64,000 bases of DNA from positions 558,001-622,000 of the forward strand of contig BRON01000012.1 in assembly GCA_024345305.1 (NCBI GenBank). The letters are read 5' to 3'. The position numbers and the translations under genes were made by a program. Of the stretch, positions 33,326 through 45,088 are shown piece by piece. The DNA comes from Mrakia gelida. Taxonomy: Eukaryota; Basidiomycota; Tremellomycetes; Cystofilobasidiales; Mrakiaceae. The stretch's first letter is position 1; every line of letters begins with the position of its first letter. Below the pieces are notes generated by a model. The model was given only the letters and a program-made list of their open reading frames with translations. It was not told the origin of the DNA and ran no database searches.

Positions 33326-34419
33326 GGTGAGTGAGGGAGTGGTGGGGTGGGAAAGTGGTTCAGTTGAGGGAGGGAGGGAGGTTGGGTCGTGTGTTGTGGG
33401 AGAGATACGAGTGGAGGAGGAGGAGATATAGATAAGGAGGGGGGGACGAGAAGGGGAAGGAAGTGTTGGATAGATGGGCGGGGCTGCAAAGCTGGGGGTA
33501 GTGGGGGTTGGTGGGGGGAAGAGAAGAAGGCGAGGTCGACCTGTTCAAAACTCGTTGCGTCCAAGGAAGTGGTTCTCCTTCTGCACCTGTCACACGGCAA
33601 AGGTTTCGAGACGAGACCGGGACGACTTCCGTTTTACGAGCTAAGGAGATGGAATGGGCTATGGCCCGTTCGGACCAAGATTTGCTTGAGGAGAGTTGAC
33701 GGCGAGGATGATCATCGCGCGTCGGTCGTTTGCGAGGAAGGGTGATCGGGCTCTGTTTCGTTTTTCGATTTGGACGAGAACCGAGTCGTCCAGGTCGTTC
33801 GAACCATGATGAAGGCCGCCGTTCGAGGTTGGGCTGAGTGGGTAGAACGGTGTTGAGGAGGTGAGCAGGGGGTAGACGTTTGGTGCTTTGGACAGGGGCA
33901 GGGAGGTTGAGGAGCAGGAGGGAGAGAGAGCGGGAGCAGGTCGATACGCGTCGAGGCTGGTTCGGACGAAGACGAAGGGCAGGAGAGGGAAGGACTTCAA
34001 CTCCAAGCTCGACTTTGTCTCTCCCACCCAAAAGCTGTCCATACATACCTTCTTTCCCATCTCCCCACCTCCTCACCTCAGCGAGGCATCCCTCCTGCTG
34101 TCGCTGCTTCACGAACGAACGAAGATCACGAACCAACGAGCAAAAGCACATCAGCCTCTCGCTCCCCCACCCTCCCGCCGTAAGAACCCAGAGATACTCA
34201 CCTCCAATCCTCTCTCTCGCGCTCCCTACCAATCCCTCCCTTCCCAATTCTACAGCACCGCGAACCTCTCGTCGCCGACGTATCCCGACGCGTCGCCTGT
34301 CCCACGTCCCTTCCCTCCGCTCCCTTCCCCCCCCCTCCCCAACTCGCCCAACGCCTTTGTGAAAACGTAGAGAGTCATCATATCCAACACTCGAGCCTCG
34401 TTCGCTACGTATCAGCCAG
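33326..34419 (-). other. Long intergenic region, inositol transporter promoter
   Basis: About 1.1 kb between the transporter start and the end of the UBAC2-like gene, which is on the same strand. Long open frames occur on both strands but are Pro/Ser/Arg-rich composition frames without domains or splice logic. Its size is unusual for this compact region and may hold regulatory sites for the transporter. Confidence 0.45.
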
Positions 34420-36243
34420 TCAACAGGGAATCCACCGCTCGTCCTTGATCAAAGTCGCTGTGGGTTCATTCGATTCGAGTGAGGGAAGGGAGGGGGAGTC
34501 AGTCAGTTGAGGGTTGAGAAAGAGGAAGGGAAGAGGGGTGGGGTGAGCTGGAAAAGAGAGAGAGGGATGGGGAGGAAAGGGATGGTAGTTTATGTACGAA
34601 CCTTTCCTGCAAAGCACGAACGACTCTCGCTCGAGTGGAGGAGGGGAACATCCCTTGAAGGCTGTGAGAGTGAGAAGCGAAAGTGAGCGAGCGAGTGAGT
34701 CAGTGGGGGCAGGTCCTGACGAGAAGGGCACGAGCAAGAAGCGAGGAAAAAGAAAGAACGCGACCAACTCACGTCGCCACCTCCCCCTCCGTCGGCACCC
34801 TCGGACTCGCCCCTCTCACAGTCAACTCATCCACCCACTGACTGACCACCGACCCTGCATCCCCTGGAGTCTCCCTTCCAACCACAGCAGGTCCCACCAC
34901 CATCGTTGTCGTCGGCGGAACAACTCTGGTCGTCGTCGCTCCCACACCCCCTCCAACAGCAGGCAACCCCTGTGCCGCCCTCGCCGCCGCCACTCTCTCG
35001 CCATCCACCCACCCCGCTCGTCTCAGCAACCCACCTCCCAGCCCTCCCGCAGTGGTAGCCGAGTTGAGCCCGTACGCGACGATGGCAGGAGGTTCAGGTG
35101 GCCAGGCGTTGGTAGATCGTTTGGGTTCTCGAAGGGATCCGAGGATGGGTAGGAGGTAGGTTTGGGAGAAACGTTGGAGGGGGAGAGGGAGGTGGGGGTG
35201 GTAGGTGTTTAGGATTGAGGTTGAGGAGGAGGTAGACGGGTGGGAGGAAGAGAGGGCAGAGGGGGAGGGAGAGGAAGAGCGAGAGAGGAGAAGGATGTGT
35301 GCTGAGAGGAGACCGGTGAGGGGTGGGAGGAGGAGGGGGAGGTGAGGGGTTAGAAGCTGCAGCAATCGAGCGAATGGAAAGTAAACGAGAGGGTGATTTT
35401 TGTGAGTTTGGGAGAAAGAAAGCGAGAGAGAGAGACGCGTCGAGCACTGAGCGAATCGAAAGCCCAAACTGACCTGACTAGCGATCACAAACGGATAGAT
35501 CTTATCCGTCCAGCTCAATCCCATGATACTGAACGTGTAGATCGTCGGAACCAGTCCGTTGTAGAGGAAGAGGATGGAGAATGCCAGAGAGGTGGGTCCA
35601 GGATGGAGGGTATTGAAGCTCGACGTGGCCAGGGATTGGACGGACGAGGAGGAGGTTGAGAGGAAGGGGTGGATGAGGAGGAGGGCGAGGAAGGAGAGGA
35701 AGGTGGAGAGGAGGTGGGAGAGGAGGAGGAAGGCCTGGAAGGAAGGACGAAGTGAAGAGAGGTGAGTCGGGGAAGAGGGAGCGCACGAGAGGAGGGAGCG
35801 AGCGAGGGTCGAATGGACGAACGGCAAACTTCCTCGATCCGAGACACCTCTCAGCATGTCTTGATATGTTGTAGATGAGGATTTCCCATATGAAGAGTTC
35901 TGAGGAGTTGATGAACGCGAGGGGTTGGGTTGCGAGTCGCCAGAACTGGAAGAGAAGAAGGAGAGGAGATGGGCGGTGAGCTCGAGCGGAGCGAGCGAGA
36001 GAAGAACGAACCTGATGGTGTTTTGTGATGTGCGGTTCGAGAATGAGTGGGAGGTAGGGTTTCCAGTGAAGCAAAGCTACCCCTAGAGAGGAAGCTCCTA
36101 CGAAGAGCATCATCCCTTTCGTCAGAGGAGCGTTAGAGAACCCTGGACGGAGGAGGAAGGGAAGGGGCGAGGTCAGCTCGCTCGTTCGTTCGAGTCGTTC
36201 GCTGAAGTCGCGTCGACTTTGAGCTCGGTTACTAACCTGACAT
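34420..36243 (-). CDS. Rhomboid-like pseudoprotease with C-terminal CUE/UBA-like domain (UBAC2/Dsc2 type)
   Basis: The first exon is seven bases (ATGTCAG, 36237-36243). It is spliced to GFSNAPLTKGMMLFVGASSL, a membrane helix. The next exon reads FWRLATQPLAFINSSELFIW, then EILIYNISR and LGSRKFA. This is the rhomboid-fold hallmark seen in UBAC2, Dsc2 and derlins, in which WRxxT leads to the L1 region, but the catalytic Ser/His are lacking. More helices follow (AFLLLSHLLSTFLSFLALLL, FLYNGLVPTIYTF), then a disordered, Ser- and Gly-rich linker. The C-terminus GEVATLQGMFPSSTRARVVR-AL has the MFP plus L pattern of CUE/UBA helices. UBAC2 and Dsc2 sit in ER or Golgi membranes in ubiquitin-ligase complexes (ERAD, or SREBP activation in fungi). 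Stop is 34420-34422. The role is inferred from architecture. Confidence 0.75.
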
Positions 36244-36434
36244 CTCAGCAAGCTAGCACGGTCCCTGTGATGATCTGAGTCCGTCTGTATCTTCGCTGCT
36301 GGTCGTTTAGGCGGAGGAGGAATTAGAGGTCAACCTTCCCCGGCTCTCGAAACTCGCTCCTTCAGTTTTGAAGCCCTTGTTCGTCCACTCTCCTCCACCA
36401 CCCACCCCTCCCTCCCCCCTCCCACTCCGTCAGT
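36244..36434. promoter_or_regulatory. Bidirectional promoter, UBAC2-like gene and eIF5B
   Basis: Only 191 bp separate the two divergent ATGs. The eIF5B side is pyrimidine-rich (CCTCCACCACCCACCCCTCC). No TATA box is evident. Confidence 0.45.
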
Positions 36435-39400
36435 ATGCCACCCAAAGGAAAGAAGGGAAAGGGAAAGAAGGGAGACGATGATGACGACGCTTACTGGTAA
36501 GTCAAAAGTCTCTACGAGAGAAGGAGCAGAGAGAGAGGACGAACAAAAGAGAGAGCTCACCTTCCTCTTGTTCTTCCTTCTTTCAGGGAGGCCAAAGCCG
36601 CCAAATCGACTCCTCCCACCGCGACGACCCCCAAACCCGAAGATGACGACTCGGAGGACGATCAACCCAAGAAGAAGAACTCCAACGCTGCTTCCGGGTT
36701 CGCTGCTCTCGCCGCTCAAGAGGACGAAGGAGGAGATGACGATGAAGCTCAAGGAGGAGGAGGGTTGATGGTACGTATGAGCTCAACTCAGGTCTCTCAC
36801 AGCAGTAGAGGAAACGTAACTGACCCTTACACGCGTTTGTATCTTCCAGGGAGCCATCAAGAAGTCTTCCAACAAGAAGAAGGACAAGAAGAAGGGAGGA
36901 AAGTCGGCAGCCAACTTCGACAACGACGAAGACCTCGACGCTGAAACACCTCCAGCTCCCGAGGAACCTACCTTCCAGGTCGCAGGAGACGACGAGTGGC
37001 CTGAGGATGAGGTTAAGCCTAAGAAGGGAAAGAAGTCCAAGGTCAGCTCCCACCCACTCACCTTCGCTTCCTTCGAGCTCGTCGAGCTCACAGCTTTCTC
37101 TCTCCTGCTCGTTTTGCTTTCGTAGGGCAAGCACTCCAAGCACGTCGCGGAGGACGAGGCGGGGGAGGAATCTCTCGAGGACTCGGTAGCCAAGCTGGCC
37201 ATCTCTGAGGAACCTACGATCCAGACGGTCGGGGACGACGAGTGGCCTGAGGAGGAGGTCAAGACCAAGAAGGGGAAGGGAGGAGGCAAGAAGGGTGGGA
37301 AGAAGGTTAGTCCCAAGCACGCCGCTTTCCTCGTCTTCCTCAGCACCCCAAAGCTCAGTAGAACTGAAGCTGATACCCATCTTTCCCGCTTCTTCGCTCT
37401 TTCAGAACAAAGCTCAAGCCGACGAGGACGAGGACGAGTTCGGAAACCCCATCGTCGCCGCCGCTCCCACCACCACTCCCACTCCCGCTGCCGCCGCTGC
37501 TTCCACTCCTGCTGCTGCCGCCGAGGATAGCGATGCTGAGGAGGGAGGAGAGATTAAGGTTCTGACCAAGAAGGAGAAGGAGCAGAGGAAGAAGGAGAAG
37601 GAGAAGGTGCGTCTCTCGTCTCTCCCTCCCCATTTCCCCTTCCTCTCTCACCCTACCTGAGCTCTTTTTGCTCGCCTCGCACCTCTCTGATCTCGCTCGT
37701 TTGTTCGTTCTTCCTTTTCGTTTCGCTTCCCTCCAGGCCAAAAAGAAAGCCCAACAAGCCGCTAAGAAGGCTGCCACTACGACCTCCGCCCCCGACGACG
37801 TCCCTCCTCCCTCGCCTACCACTGCCACCGAAACCCCCGCCGCTGAGGGAGAGGACGACGACGGAGAGGAAGGAGGAGCTGCTGGAGGGGATAAGAAGAA
37901 GAACAAGAAGAAGAAGAAGAAGACCGCTGAACCGGTCGCGGCTGCTCCTGCGAAGGCTCCGACGGGGAAGTTGGCGGTTTTGAGGGTGAGTCTCTTTCTT
38001 GGCTTGGTTTGGGTATGGGTTTGGGGTTGGTGGGAGGGTGGAAGGGTGAGAGGGTGAGGTGGGAGGGTGGAAGGGTGGGCGGGGAGGAGGTGAACGGATG
38101 GGGGAGAGAGGAAGGGAGGGGTGTTGAGCTCGAAACGAACGCGAAGAGAAGCGAGAGAACTGACTCCTTTTGGTGTCGGTCTTGGTCGATGGTCATGGGT
38201 ATATAGGCTGCTCTGGAGGCTAAGAAGGCTGCTGATGAGGCTGCTGCTAAGAAGGCTGAGGAACAACGTCTGTGAGTCGAGCTTTCGTTTCGCTCCAGCC
38301 TTGCGCGCCTTCCTTCGTCGCTCGTTCGCTTTCTCCTCTCTTAAGAGAGGACGGAGCAGCCGAGGGTCTTTTGAACGAGATGAAGGGTTGTTAAGAACCG
38401 GAACTGACTCGTTCTGTGTCCGTCGTCCGTTGGGTGCGTGCAGTCGAATCGAGGAGGAGGAAGCTCGAGTCGCTGAGGAGGAGAGGATCGCTGAGGAGGC
38501 TAAGCAGAAGAAGAAGGAGAAGGAGAAGGTACGTACACGATTCACCTTTCTCGTCTCGATCTTTTTGGGAGGAGTATCGCGGATCGCGTCGAATCAATCC
38601 GACTCGAGAGCTGACCTCTTTCTTTCCCTTTTGCTCCGTCGCGTCCCTTTCTTTCGTTCCCCAGGCCAAACGAGATCTCGCCAAGAAGGAAGGTCGACTC
38701 CTCACTCCCAAGCAACGTCAGGAGAAGGCCGCTGCCGAAGCTCGTCTCCAAGCTCTTCTCGCCTCGGGAGTCACCATCGAAGGACTGAAGAACGACGACG
38801 ACGAGAAGAAGCCCAAGAAGGTCGTCTACGGGAACAAGAAGAAGAAGGGACCTCAGCAGCCTAAGGTCGAGGTTCCTGTAGTTGAGGAGAAGAAGGTCGA
38901 GGAGGTTGCGAAGGTTGAGGAGGATGATGGGGAGGATGATTGGGAGAAGAGTGACGAGGAGGAGGTGCCTAAGGTGGAGGAGAAGAAGGTCGAGGAGGAG
39001 GAGGGAGATGATTGGGATGCTAGTAGTGTTGAGGAGGAGGTTGCTGGTGAGTCTTTCGGCCCTATTCTTCGCTCCCTCCCCCGTTTGAGACGCGTCGAAC
39101 GAAGTCGAGGCGAGTCGAAACTGATCGCGTCCTTTCTCTCTCCCCAATAGCCCCACCACCACCCCCTGCCCCAGCTGCCGCCAAGCCTACTCCCGCTTCC
39201 AAACCCAAGGGCAAAGCCGCCGCCGCCGAGGAGTCTTCCTCGGACGAAGACGACGACGACGACGATTCGGACTCGGATTCAGACTCGGACTCCGACTCAG
39301 ACGACTCGGATTCGGACGACGACTCTTCGGACGAGGAGGAGCTCACCCCAGCTCAGAAGCGACAAGCTGCTACCGCCGCCGAGGCTGCTAGGATCGCTGA

Positions 39401-42129
39401 GCAGAAGCTCCAGGAGGCGAGGCAGAGGAGGGTCGAGCGACACAACGAGGCTCTCGCCGCGAGGAGTGCCGAGGATCTCAGGTCGCCGATCTGCTGTATC
39501 TTGGGTCACGTCGATACTGGAAAGACCAAGTTGTTGGATAAGGTGAGTTTGAGCTCGTCTTGCTGCTTGAGGCGATGGAGAAAGAAGGAAGACGCGTGCT
39601 GATCGGACCTCGTTTTGCTTTGTTCGACGCGACTTAGATTCGTCAAACCAACGTCCAGGAGGGAGAGGCGGGAGGAATCACTCAGCAGATCGGAGCTACC
39701 TACTTCCCCGTCGAGGCTATCAAGACCAAGACTGCCGTTATCAACAAGGTGAGCTTTGCTCGTCTCCTCGCGTCGAAGGTCCTGACGAACCTCGAACTGA
39801 CCCTGTCTCCTCCCTCCTTTGTCTTCGCAGGACGGAACCTACGAGTACAAGATCCCTGGTCTCCTCGTCATCGATACCCCTGGTCACGAGTCTTTCAGTA
39901 ACCTTCGAACTCGAGGATCGTCCCTTTGTAACATCGCCATTCTCGTCGTCGATATCATGGTCAGTCTCGGCCGTTCCTTCCTTCGAGCTCGCTTTGTTTT
40001 TTCCTCTCTGACGCGTTCTATTCTTTCTTTTTCTACAGCACGGTCTCGAGCCTCAAACCCTCGAGTCTCTCAAGCTTCTTCGAGACAAGAAGACTCCTTT
40101 CATCGTCGCTTTGAACAAGGTCCGTTTCCCCTCCTTCCCTCTTCTCGACGCGTCTCGTCTTGTCACCTCGTCGCTGACCTCCCCCTCTCTCTCTTCTCCA
40201 GATCGATCGAATCTACGGCTGGAACCCCACTCCCAACGGAGCCTTCCAGGAATCCCTCGCCGGTCAGACCACCTCCGTCAAGCGAGAGTTCGCCGACCGA
40301 GTCGAGAAGACCAAGGTCGCCTTCGCCGAACAAGGACTCAACTCGACGCTCTACTACGAGAACAAGAACCTCGGTCGAAACGTCTCCCTCGTCCCTACCT
40401 CCGCCATCACCGGAGAGGGAATCCCCGATATGATCCAGCTCCTCGTCGATCTCACTCAGCAGAGAATGACCGAGAGCTTGATGTACATCTCTGAGCTCGA
40501 GTGCACCGTGCTCGAGGTCAAGGTCATCGAGGGACTTGGAACGACCATCGATGTCATCCTTTCGAACGGTTACCTGAGGGAGGGAGATAGGATCGTCGTG
40601 TGTGGGTTGAACGGACCGATCTTCACCAACGTGAGAGCGTTGTTGACGCCTCAGCCGTTGAGGGAGATGCGAGTCAAGGTGAGCTTCGTTTCGTTTCCTC
40701 TCGCGTCCGTTTTCGACATGAGCCTGACCGCCTTTTCGTTCATTCGTTCTCAGTCCGCCTACGTCCACCACAAGGAGGTCAAGGCCGCTCTCGGAATCAA
40801 GATCACCGCTCCCGATCTCGAGAAGGCCATCGCTGGATCTCGACTGCTCGTCGTTGGACCCGAGGACGACGAGGAGGATCTCGGAGAGGAGGTCATGTCC
40901 GATCTCCAGAACCTGCTCAGTTGGGTCGACAAGTCAGGACGAGGAGTCTCCGTTCAGGCTTCGACGCTTGGATCCCTCGAGGCTCTTCTCGACTTCCTCA
41001 AGTCCAGCAAAATTCCCGTCTCAACGATCAACATCGGACCCGTTCACAAGAGGGATGTCATCCAGGCTTCGACGATGTTGGAGAAGGCAAAGGAGTTGGC
41101 GTGTATGCTGTGCTTCGATGTGCCTGTGGATAAGGAGGCGGAGAAGTTGGCGGACGAGCTGGGAGTGAGGTTGTTCAAGGGTGAGTCTCGTCGCGTCCCT
41201 CGTTCTTCTTTCGTGTCGCTCAAACCATTTCACTGACTCCCTTTTCCTCGATCCTCAGCCGACATCATCTACCATCTCTTCGACAAATTCACTGCCTACA
41301 ACAAGGAGGTTCAAGACGCGAAGAAGGTCCTCGCCGCCGGAGACGCCTACTGGCCTTGTCGACTCAAGATCATCCAGACCTTCGCTCGTCGAGATCCCAT
41401 CGTCATCGGAGTCGACATCCTCGACGGAACCCTCCGAGTCGGAACCCCTCTCTGTGTCGTCAAGACTGAGGTCGACAACTCGACCAAACCCCCTACCACC
41501 ACCAAAACCATCATCGACATCGGACGGATGTGAGTTCGAACTTCGACGCGTCTTTCGTTCTTTCTCTTCACTTCCGCGAACGACACTGACTCCCCTTTTG
41601 TTTTGTTGTTGGTTCCAGAACGTCGATCGAGAAGAACCACGAGGTGTTCCAGAAGCTCACCAAGAAGAACATCGGAGCTGGAGCGGCCATCAAGGTCGAG
41701 GCGATCATCAACCAGCCCAAGCTACAGGTCGGACGACATTTCGAGGAGACGGACGAGCTTTACTCGTGAGTCAACATCTCGTCCTCTGCACCCCCTTTCA
41801 AACTCTTCCGCTAACGAGTTCGTTCTTGTTTTTTTTTAGGCACATCACTCGAAACTCCATCGACGTTATGAGTGCGTCTCGCTGCTCGTCCCTTCCTTCG
41901 CGTCGAGCTCGAACTGATCCTTCTTTTTCGCCCGTTTCTTTCGCAGAGGAGCACTTCCGAGCCGAGGCCGAGCCTTCCGATTGGACTTTGTACGTTCTGT
42001 CTCCTCTCCCTCCACGTCTCCTGTCGAAGAGAAAACTGCGTCGCTGACCTCTGCTCGCCTTCGTCCTTGTGTTCGTTCTTCGTCTCTCTCAGGATCAAGA
42101 AGCTCAAGCCTCTGCTGGACATTGCTTAG
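36435..42129 (+). CDS. FUN12: Translation initiation factor eIF5B
   Basis: eIF5B is the GTPase that joins the 60S subunit to the initiation complex. From ATG 36435 ([20 protein letters not shown]), about half of the protein is a Lys/Glu/Asp-rich N-terminal region with a Ser-Asp run. The G domain has [20 protein letters not shown] (P-loop and switch 1), [30 protein letters not shown] (switch 2), NKIDRIYGW and [11 protein letters not shown]. Domain II ([20 protein letters not shown]), the domain III stretch ([20 protein letters not shown]) and domain IV ([20 protein letters not shown]) follow. The C-terminal helix region [12 protein letters not shown] ends in [12 protein letters not shown] at TAG 42127-42129. 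All introns join in phase. Two neighbouring N-terminal exons share the motif [19 protein letters not shown] (36961 and 37207), suggesting an exon duplication. Very firm call. Confidence 0.96.
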
Positions 42130-42321
42130 ATATTTTCCCTGTTTCATCTTCATCCTCATCGTACTCTTTCGTCTCGTCTGTTATCTCTCGTTTTCCCTAG
42201 TACACACATCTTGGTTTCCCTCTTTTCATCTCTCGCTCTCACGTTTATTTCGCATGCATCTGCTCTCTTTTCTTTCTCGCAAAACCGCATATCTTCTCAG
42301 TGTCCATGAATAAGCGAGGAG

Positions 42322-44079
42322 CTAGATCTGCCCAACCTTCTTGATGTGCGATAAGTCGAGGGGGAGGTTTCGCTGCCAGAACTCGATCAGCAGCTCGGCG
42401 AGCTTGTCGGGGACGTCTTGATGCAGGTGGTGTCCGCAGCCTGGTAGGACGACGTATTGGAACTTGCCTAGCAAAGCGAGAGAAGACCACACGAGACGAA
42501 GGACGGTGAGCTCTCGATCCGCACGAACGAAACCGAACTGAGAAAGACGCGACTCCACTAACCCTGCATCTGAGCAATCATCAACTCCTTATCGATCCTA
42601 TCCGCTCCGGCGAGCACCAGCATCCTCGCAGCTCTCACGCCCAGGAACTTCTTCGACAGACCGAGGTACCATCCCTCCCAGAAGGGTTGCGTCGCCTCGA
42701 GGTTGGTGGTCCAGGTGAAGCGCGTTGAAGGAGGAGGGATGGGACGAAGGAGGGAGGGGACGGAGAGACGGGCTGAGGTTGGGTTGAGGAAGGTTGAGGA
42801 GGAGACGCTGGTGGTGATACGAAAAGAGGGAGGAGAGGGGAGAGGGGGAGAAGGGAGGAATTGTTAGTACGGGCGACGCGAGGGAAGGAAGGGAGGGTGG
42901 GAGGAGAGGTTCGAGAAGGAAGGACGAACTGCCAGTCAATTGCTTCTTCCACGGAGCGGAAGGTTGAGGGACGAGAGGAGATGATACCGAGCATCAGAGG
43001 GAGAGCTTCGATGGCAGAGCCTGGCGAAGGCAACACAGAAAAGGACGAGACGCGTGAGTTCGAGGAAGCGGGGAGAAGAGCGCGAGCGAGAGGACTCACC
43101 TTCGACGACGTCCAAAACCGCGACTCCTGAGACTCGATATCCGAGCTTCTGAAGTTGAGGAGATACCTCGAGGACTGGAGCAGCTCCCATGCTGTGTCCT
43201 ACGAGCTGCATCAGACGAATGAACAACGGAAAGTGATCAGCGCGAGCGAGGCGACGGAACACGAGCGAGCAGCTCCTGTTGGAGGTTCAGACCGAGCAAG
43301 ATACGTACGATGAAAGCTGGAGATGTCTTTGGATTCGGGAACATGGTTTGGAGGAAGGCGAGGAAGTCGGATGTAAGGGTCTGGAGGGAGAGGTCGAGGG
43401 TGGCACCGACGGTCGAGTCCGGGTTGAGAGTCGCACCTGTCGTTGGCAGGAGCAGCAGATATACAGAAACCCCAAGTGATGTTCAGCGCTGACTCTTGTT
43501 TCATCCTCAAGCCGAGCTCGGAGGATTAAAGGAAGACAGGAGACTCACCATGACCTCTCGCATCGAAAGCGAGAACTCCGAGCTCACCCTCGCTTCCTTC
43601 CCTCACGTCCTTCGCCAGAACAGAGAATCCCAGAGCTCCCTCTCCTCCACCATGATGCAGCACGAGCACGCTTCCGGTTCCCTCACCCGCGGGAGGTTTT
43701 GGAGGTGTGTAGTAGGTCGTGAAGGAAGGGAAGGTGTTTGAAGTTGATGAGGTCGAGGTCGAGGCGATGGAGGGAGAGGGAGTGACGACGAAGGTGCTAG
43801 CGAAGTAATCTGGGACTGCTTGAAGAGGGGAGTACATGGATGAAGGTGCTCGGAGCTTGCGCGCCTTGGGTGCAGGAGCGCTGATCGAAAGAAGGGAGAT
43901 CTGGTGAGCTTGAGCGGAAAGGGAAGGAGGAGGAAGGAAGGAGTGCGAGCTCACAGTTCGGTGAAGGTGTCCTCGAGCTCTTCCTGCTCTCCATCCTCGC
44001 TTTCGCCGTCGAGGGGAGGTGACAAGGGAGGGAGATGTGCGAGCTTGCTCTTGATGAAGTCTTTTTGAAGGTCCGACAT
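42322..44079 (-). CDS. PPE1: Protein phosphatase methylesterase 1
   Basis: This serine hydrolase removes the carboxyl-methyl ester from the C-terminal Leu of PP2A-type catalytic subunits. Start ATG 44077-44079 (MSDLQKDFIKSKLAHLPPLS). The alpha/beta-hydrolase parts follow: TGSVLVLHHGGGEGALGFSV (oxyanion loop), LGVLAFDARGHG, LVGHSMGAAPVLEV (nucleophile Ser in GHSMG), VAVLDVVEG, and near the end VVLPGCGHHLHQDVPDKLAE with the catalytic His. The acid residue should be the Asp of VAVLDVVEG. GHSMGA has Ala where most homologues have Gly. The C-terminus is DLSHIKKVGQI, with the stop at 42322-42324. The start region overlaps, on the opposite strand, the first exon of a small + strand gene at 44035. 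The family's usual N-terminus (MSDL plus basic, then Pro-rich) supports this start. Confidence 0.9.
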
Positions 44080-44686
44080 GATAACCGAGATGCTGTTGAG
44101 GCTGGAACCGTGCTCGAGTCGAAGGAGGTTCGTTCAAATTCGAACGACGACGTCCCCCCTTCTCCCTCTACCCACCACCCACTTCCTCGAATGAATCGAA
44201 TGTTCGAGGGCAAGCTGACGATGCCGTTCCCCCTTCCCAGGTCCTCGAAGAGAGTCGAACTCCGAAGCGGAATGCAGAAGGTCTCCTGCTCAAAGGGAAG
44301 GAGCAGGACGAGGCTCGCCGACCTCCCTTCTTTGAACTCCTCATCCTGCCCGAGATCAAGTTCGCTCGAGCTGGTTCAGTGCTGTTTAATAGTATAAGGT
44401 GAGTAGCTCCGCTCGATACTCTTCATCAGGAGAGGTGTGAGCCTCTGAGGTCCTTGAGGAGTGGCCGACGAGCGAGCGAGGGCTGAGCTTGATGCTGACC
44501 TTTTCTTCCTTTCTCCCTCTTCGTCGTCCTCGTGTAGCCCACCTTCAGGAGCATGAGGAAACTCATCGATATGTAGAACTTTCAAAGAAGATCGAGCAGG
44601 ACTGGTCGTCCCTGGCGTCCATCGAAGCTCAAACCTCGACGCGTCTGTTCCTGGATCGACGCCGCGTCCCACCTCTCGACGAGTGA
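44035..44686 (+). CDS. Small unknown protein, antisense overlap with the methylesterase start
   Basis: ATG 44035 opens MCELALDEVFLKVRHDNRDA, then VEAGTVLESKE. A GTTCGT donor and a GCTGAC-containing intron lead in phase to VLEESRTPKRNAEGLLLKGK and PPFFELLILPEIKFARAGSV. A GTATAAG donor then joins in phase to HLQEHEETHRYVELSKKIEQ and LFLDRRRVPPLDE, ending at 44686. Splicing in phase through three exons argues for a gene. The first 45 bases lie opposite the methylesterase N-terminus, which is unusual. A GTGAGT at the stop codon could instead splice onward into sequence up to about 44877. I do not recognise the family; it looks helical and charged. Confidence 0.5.
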
Positions 44687-45088
44687 GTAACCTCTCGAGT
44701 GTTCTCCAGCATCGGTGTGAGTTCTCTCAGCAACACCCTCAGCCATCCGTCTATTCCCTACAACAGCGACATCCGGTCGGACGACCACCCTCTCCTCGGT
44801 TCACCTCGACGTTGGTTCTCTCTTTTCGCCGTTCGTGGTTCAGTTGCTGCACCACTGCTGCTCTGCTCATCTGGTGATACCTCTTGAGTTCTTAGCATGG
44901 TTTGAGACGAAGTTCTGCGGTCGTCTAAATACCCTTTCATCGACAGAGAACCACTTTTCTGTCCCTCGTCACTTCTGCCGACCTTCTGTTTTCGACCTCC
45001 CCTCCTTGGTTCCTTCAACCACCATCCCCGCAACCCCCTTCCCATCCCCCCACCCCCACCCCCCCGTACCTCATCCACATTTTCAACC
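44687..45088 (+). other. Intergenic, possible extra 3' exon, and inositol oxygenase promoter
   Basis: An open frame to 44877 (QQHPQPSVYSLQQRHPVGRP) could be a further exon of the previous gene. Otherwise nothing is seen. A C-rich leader (CCCCCCACCCCCACCCCCCC) ends 20 bp before ATG 45089. Confidence 0.3.

Noticed and set aside
33360..34247. Minus-strand frame of 295 codons in the transporter promoter
   Set aside because: No domain, no splice signals, and a composition of Pro/Ser/Arg typical of random frames here.
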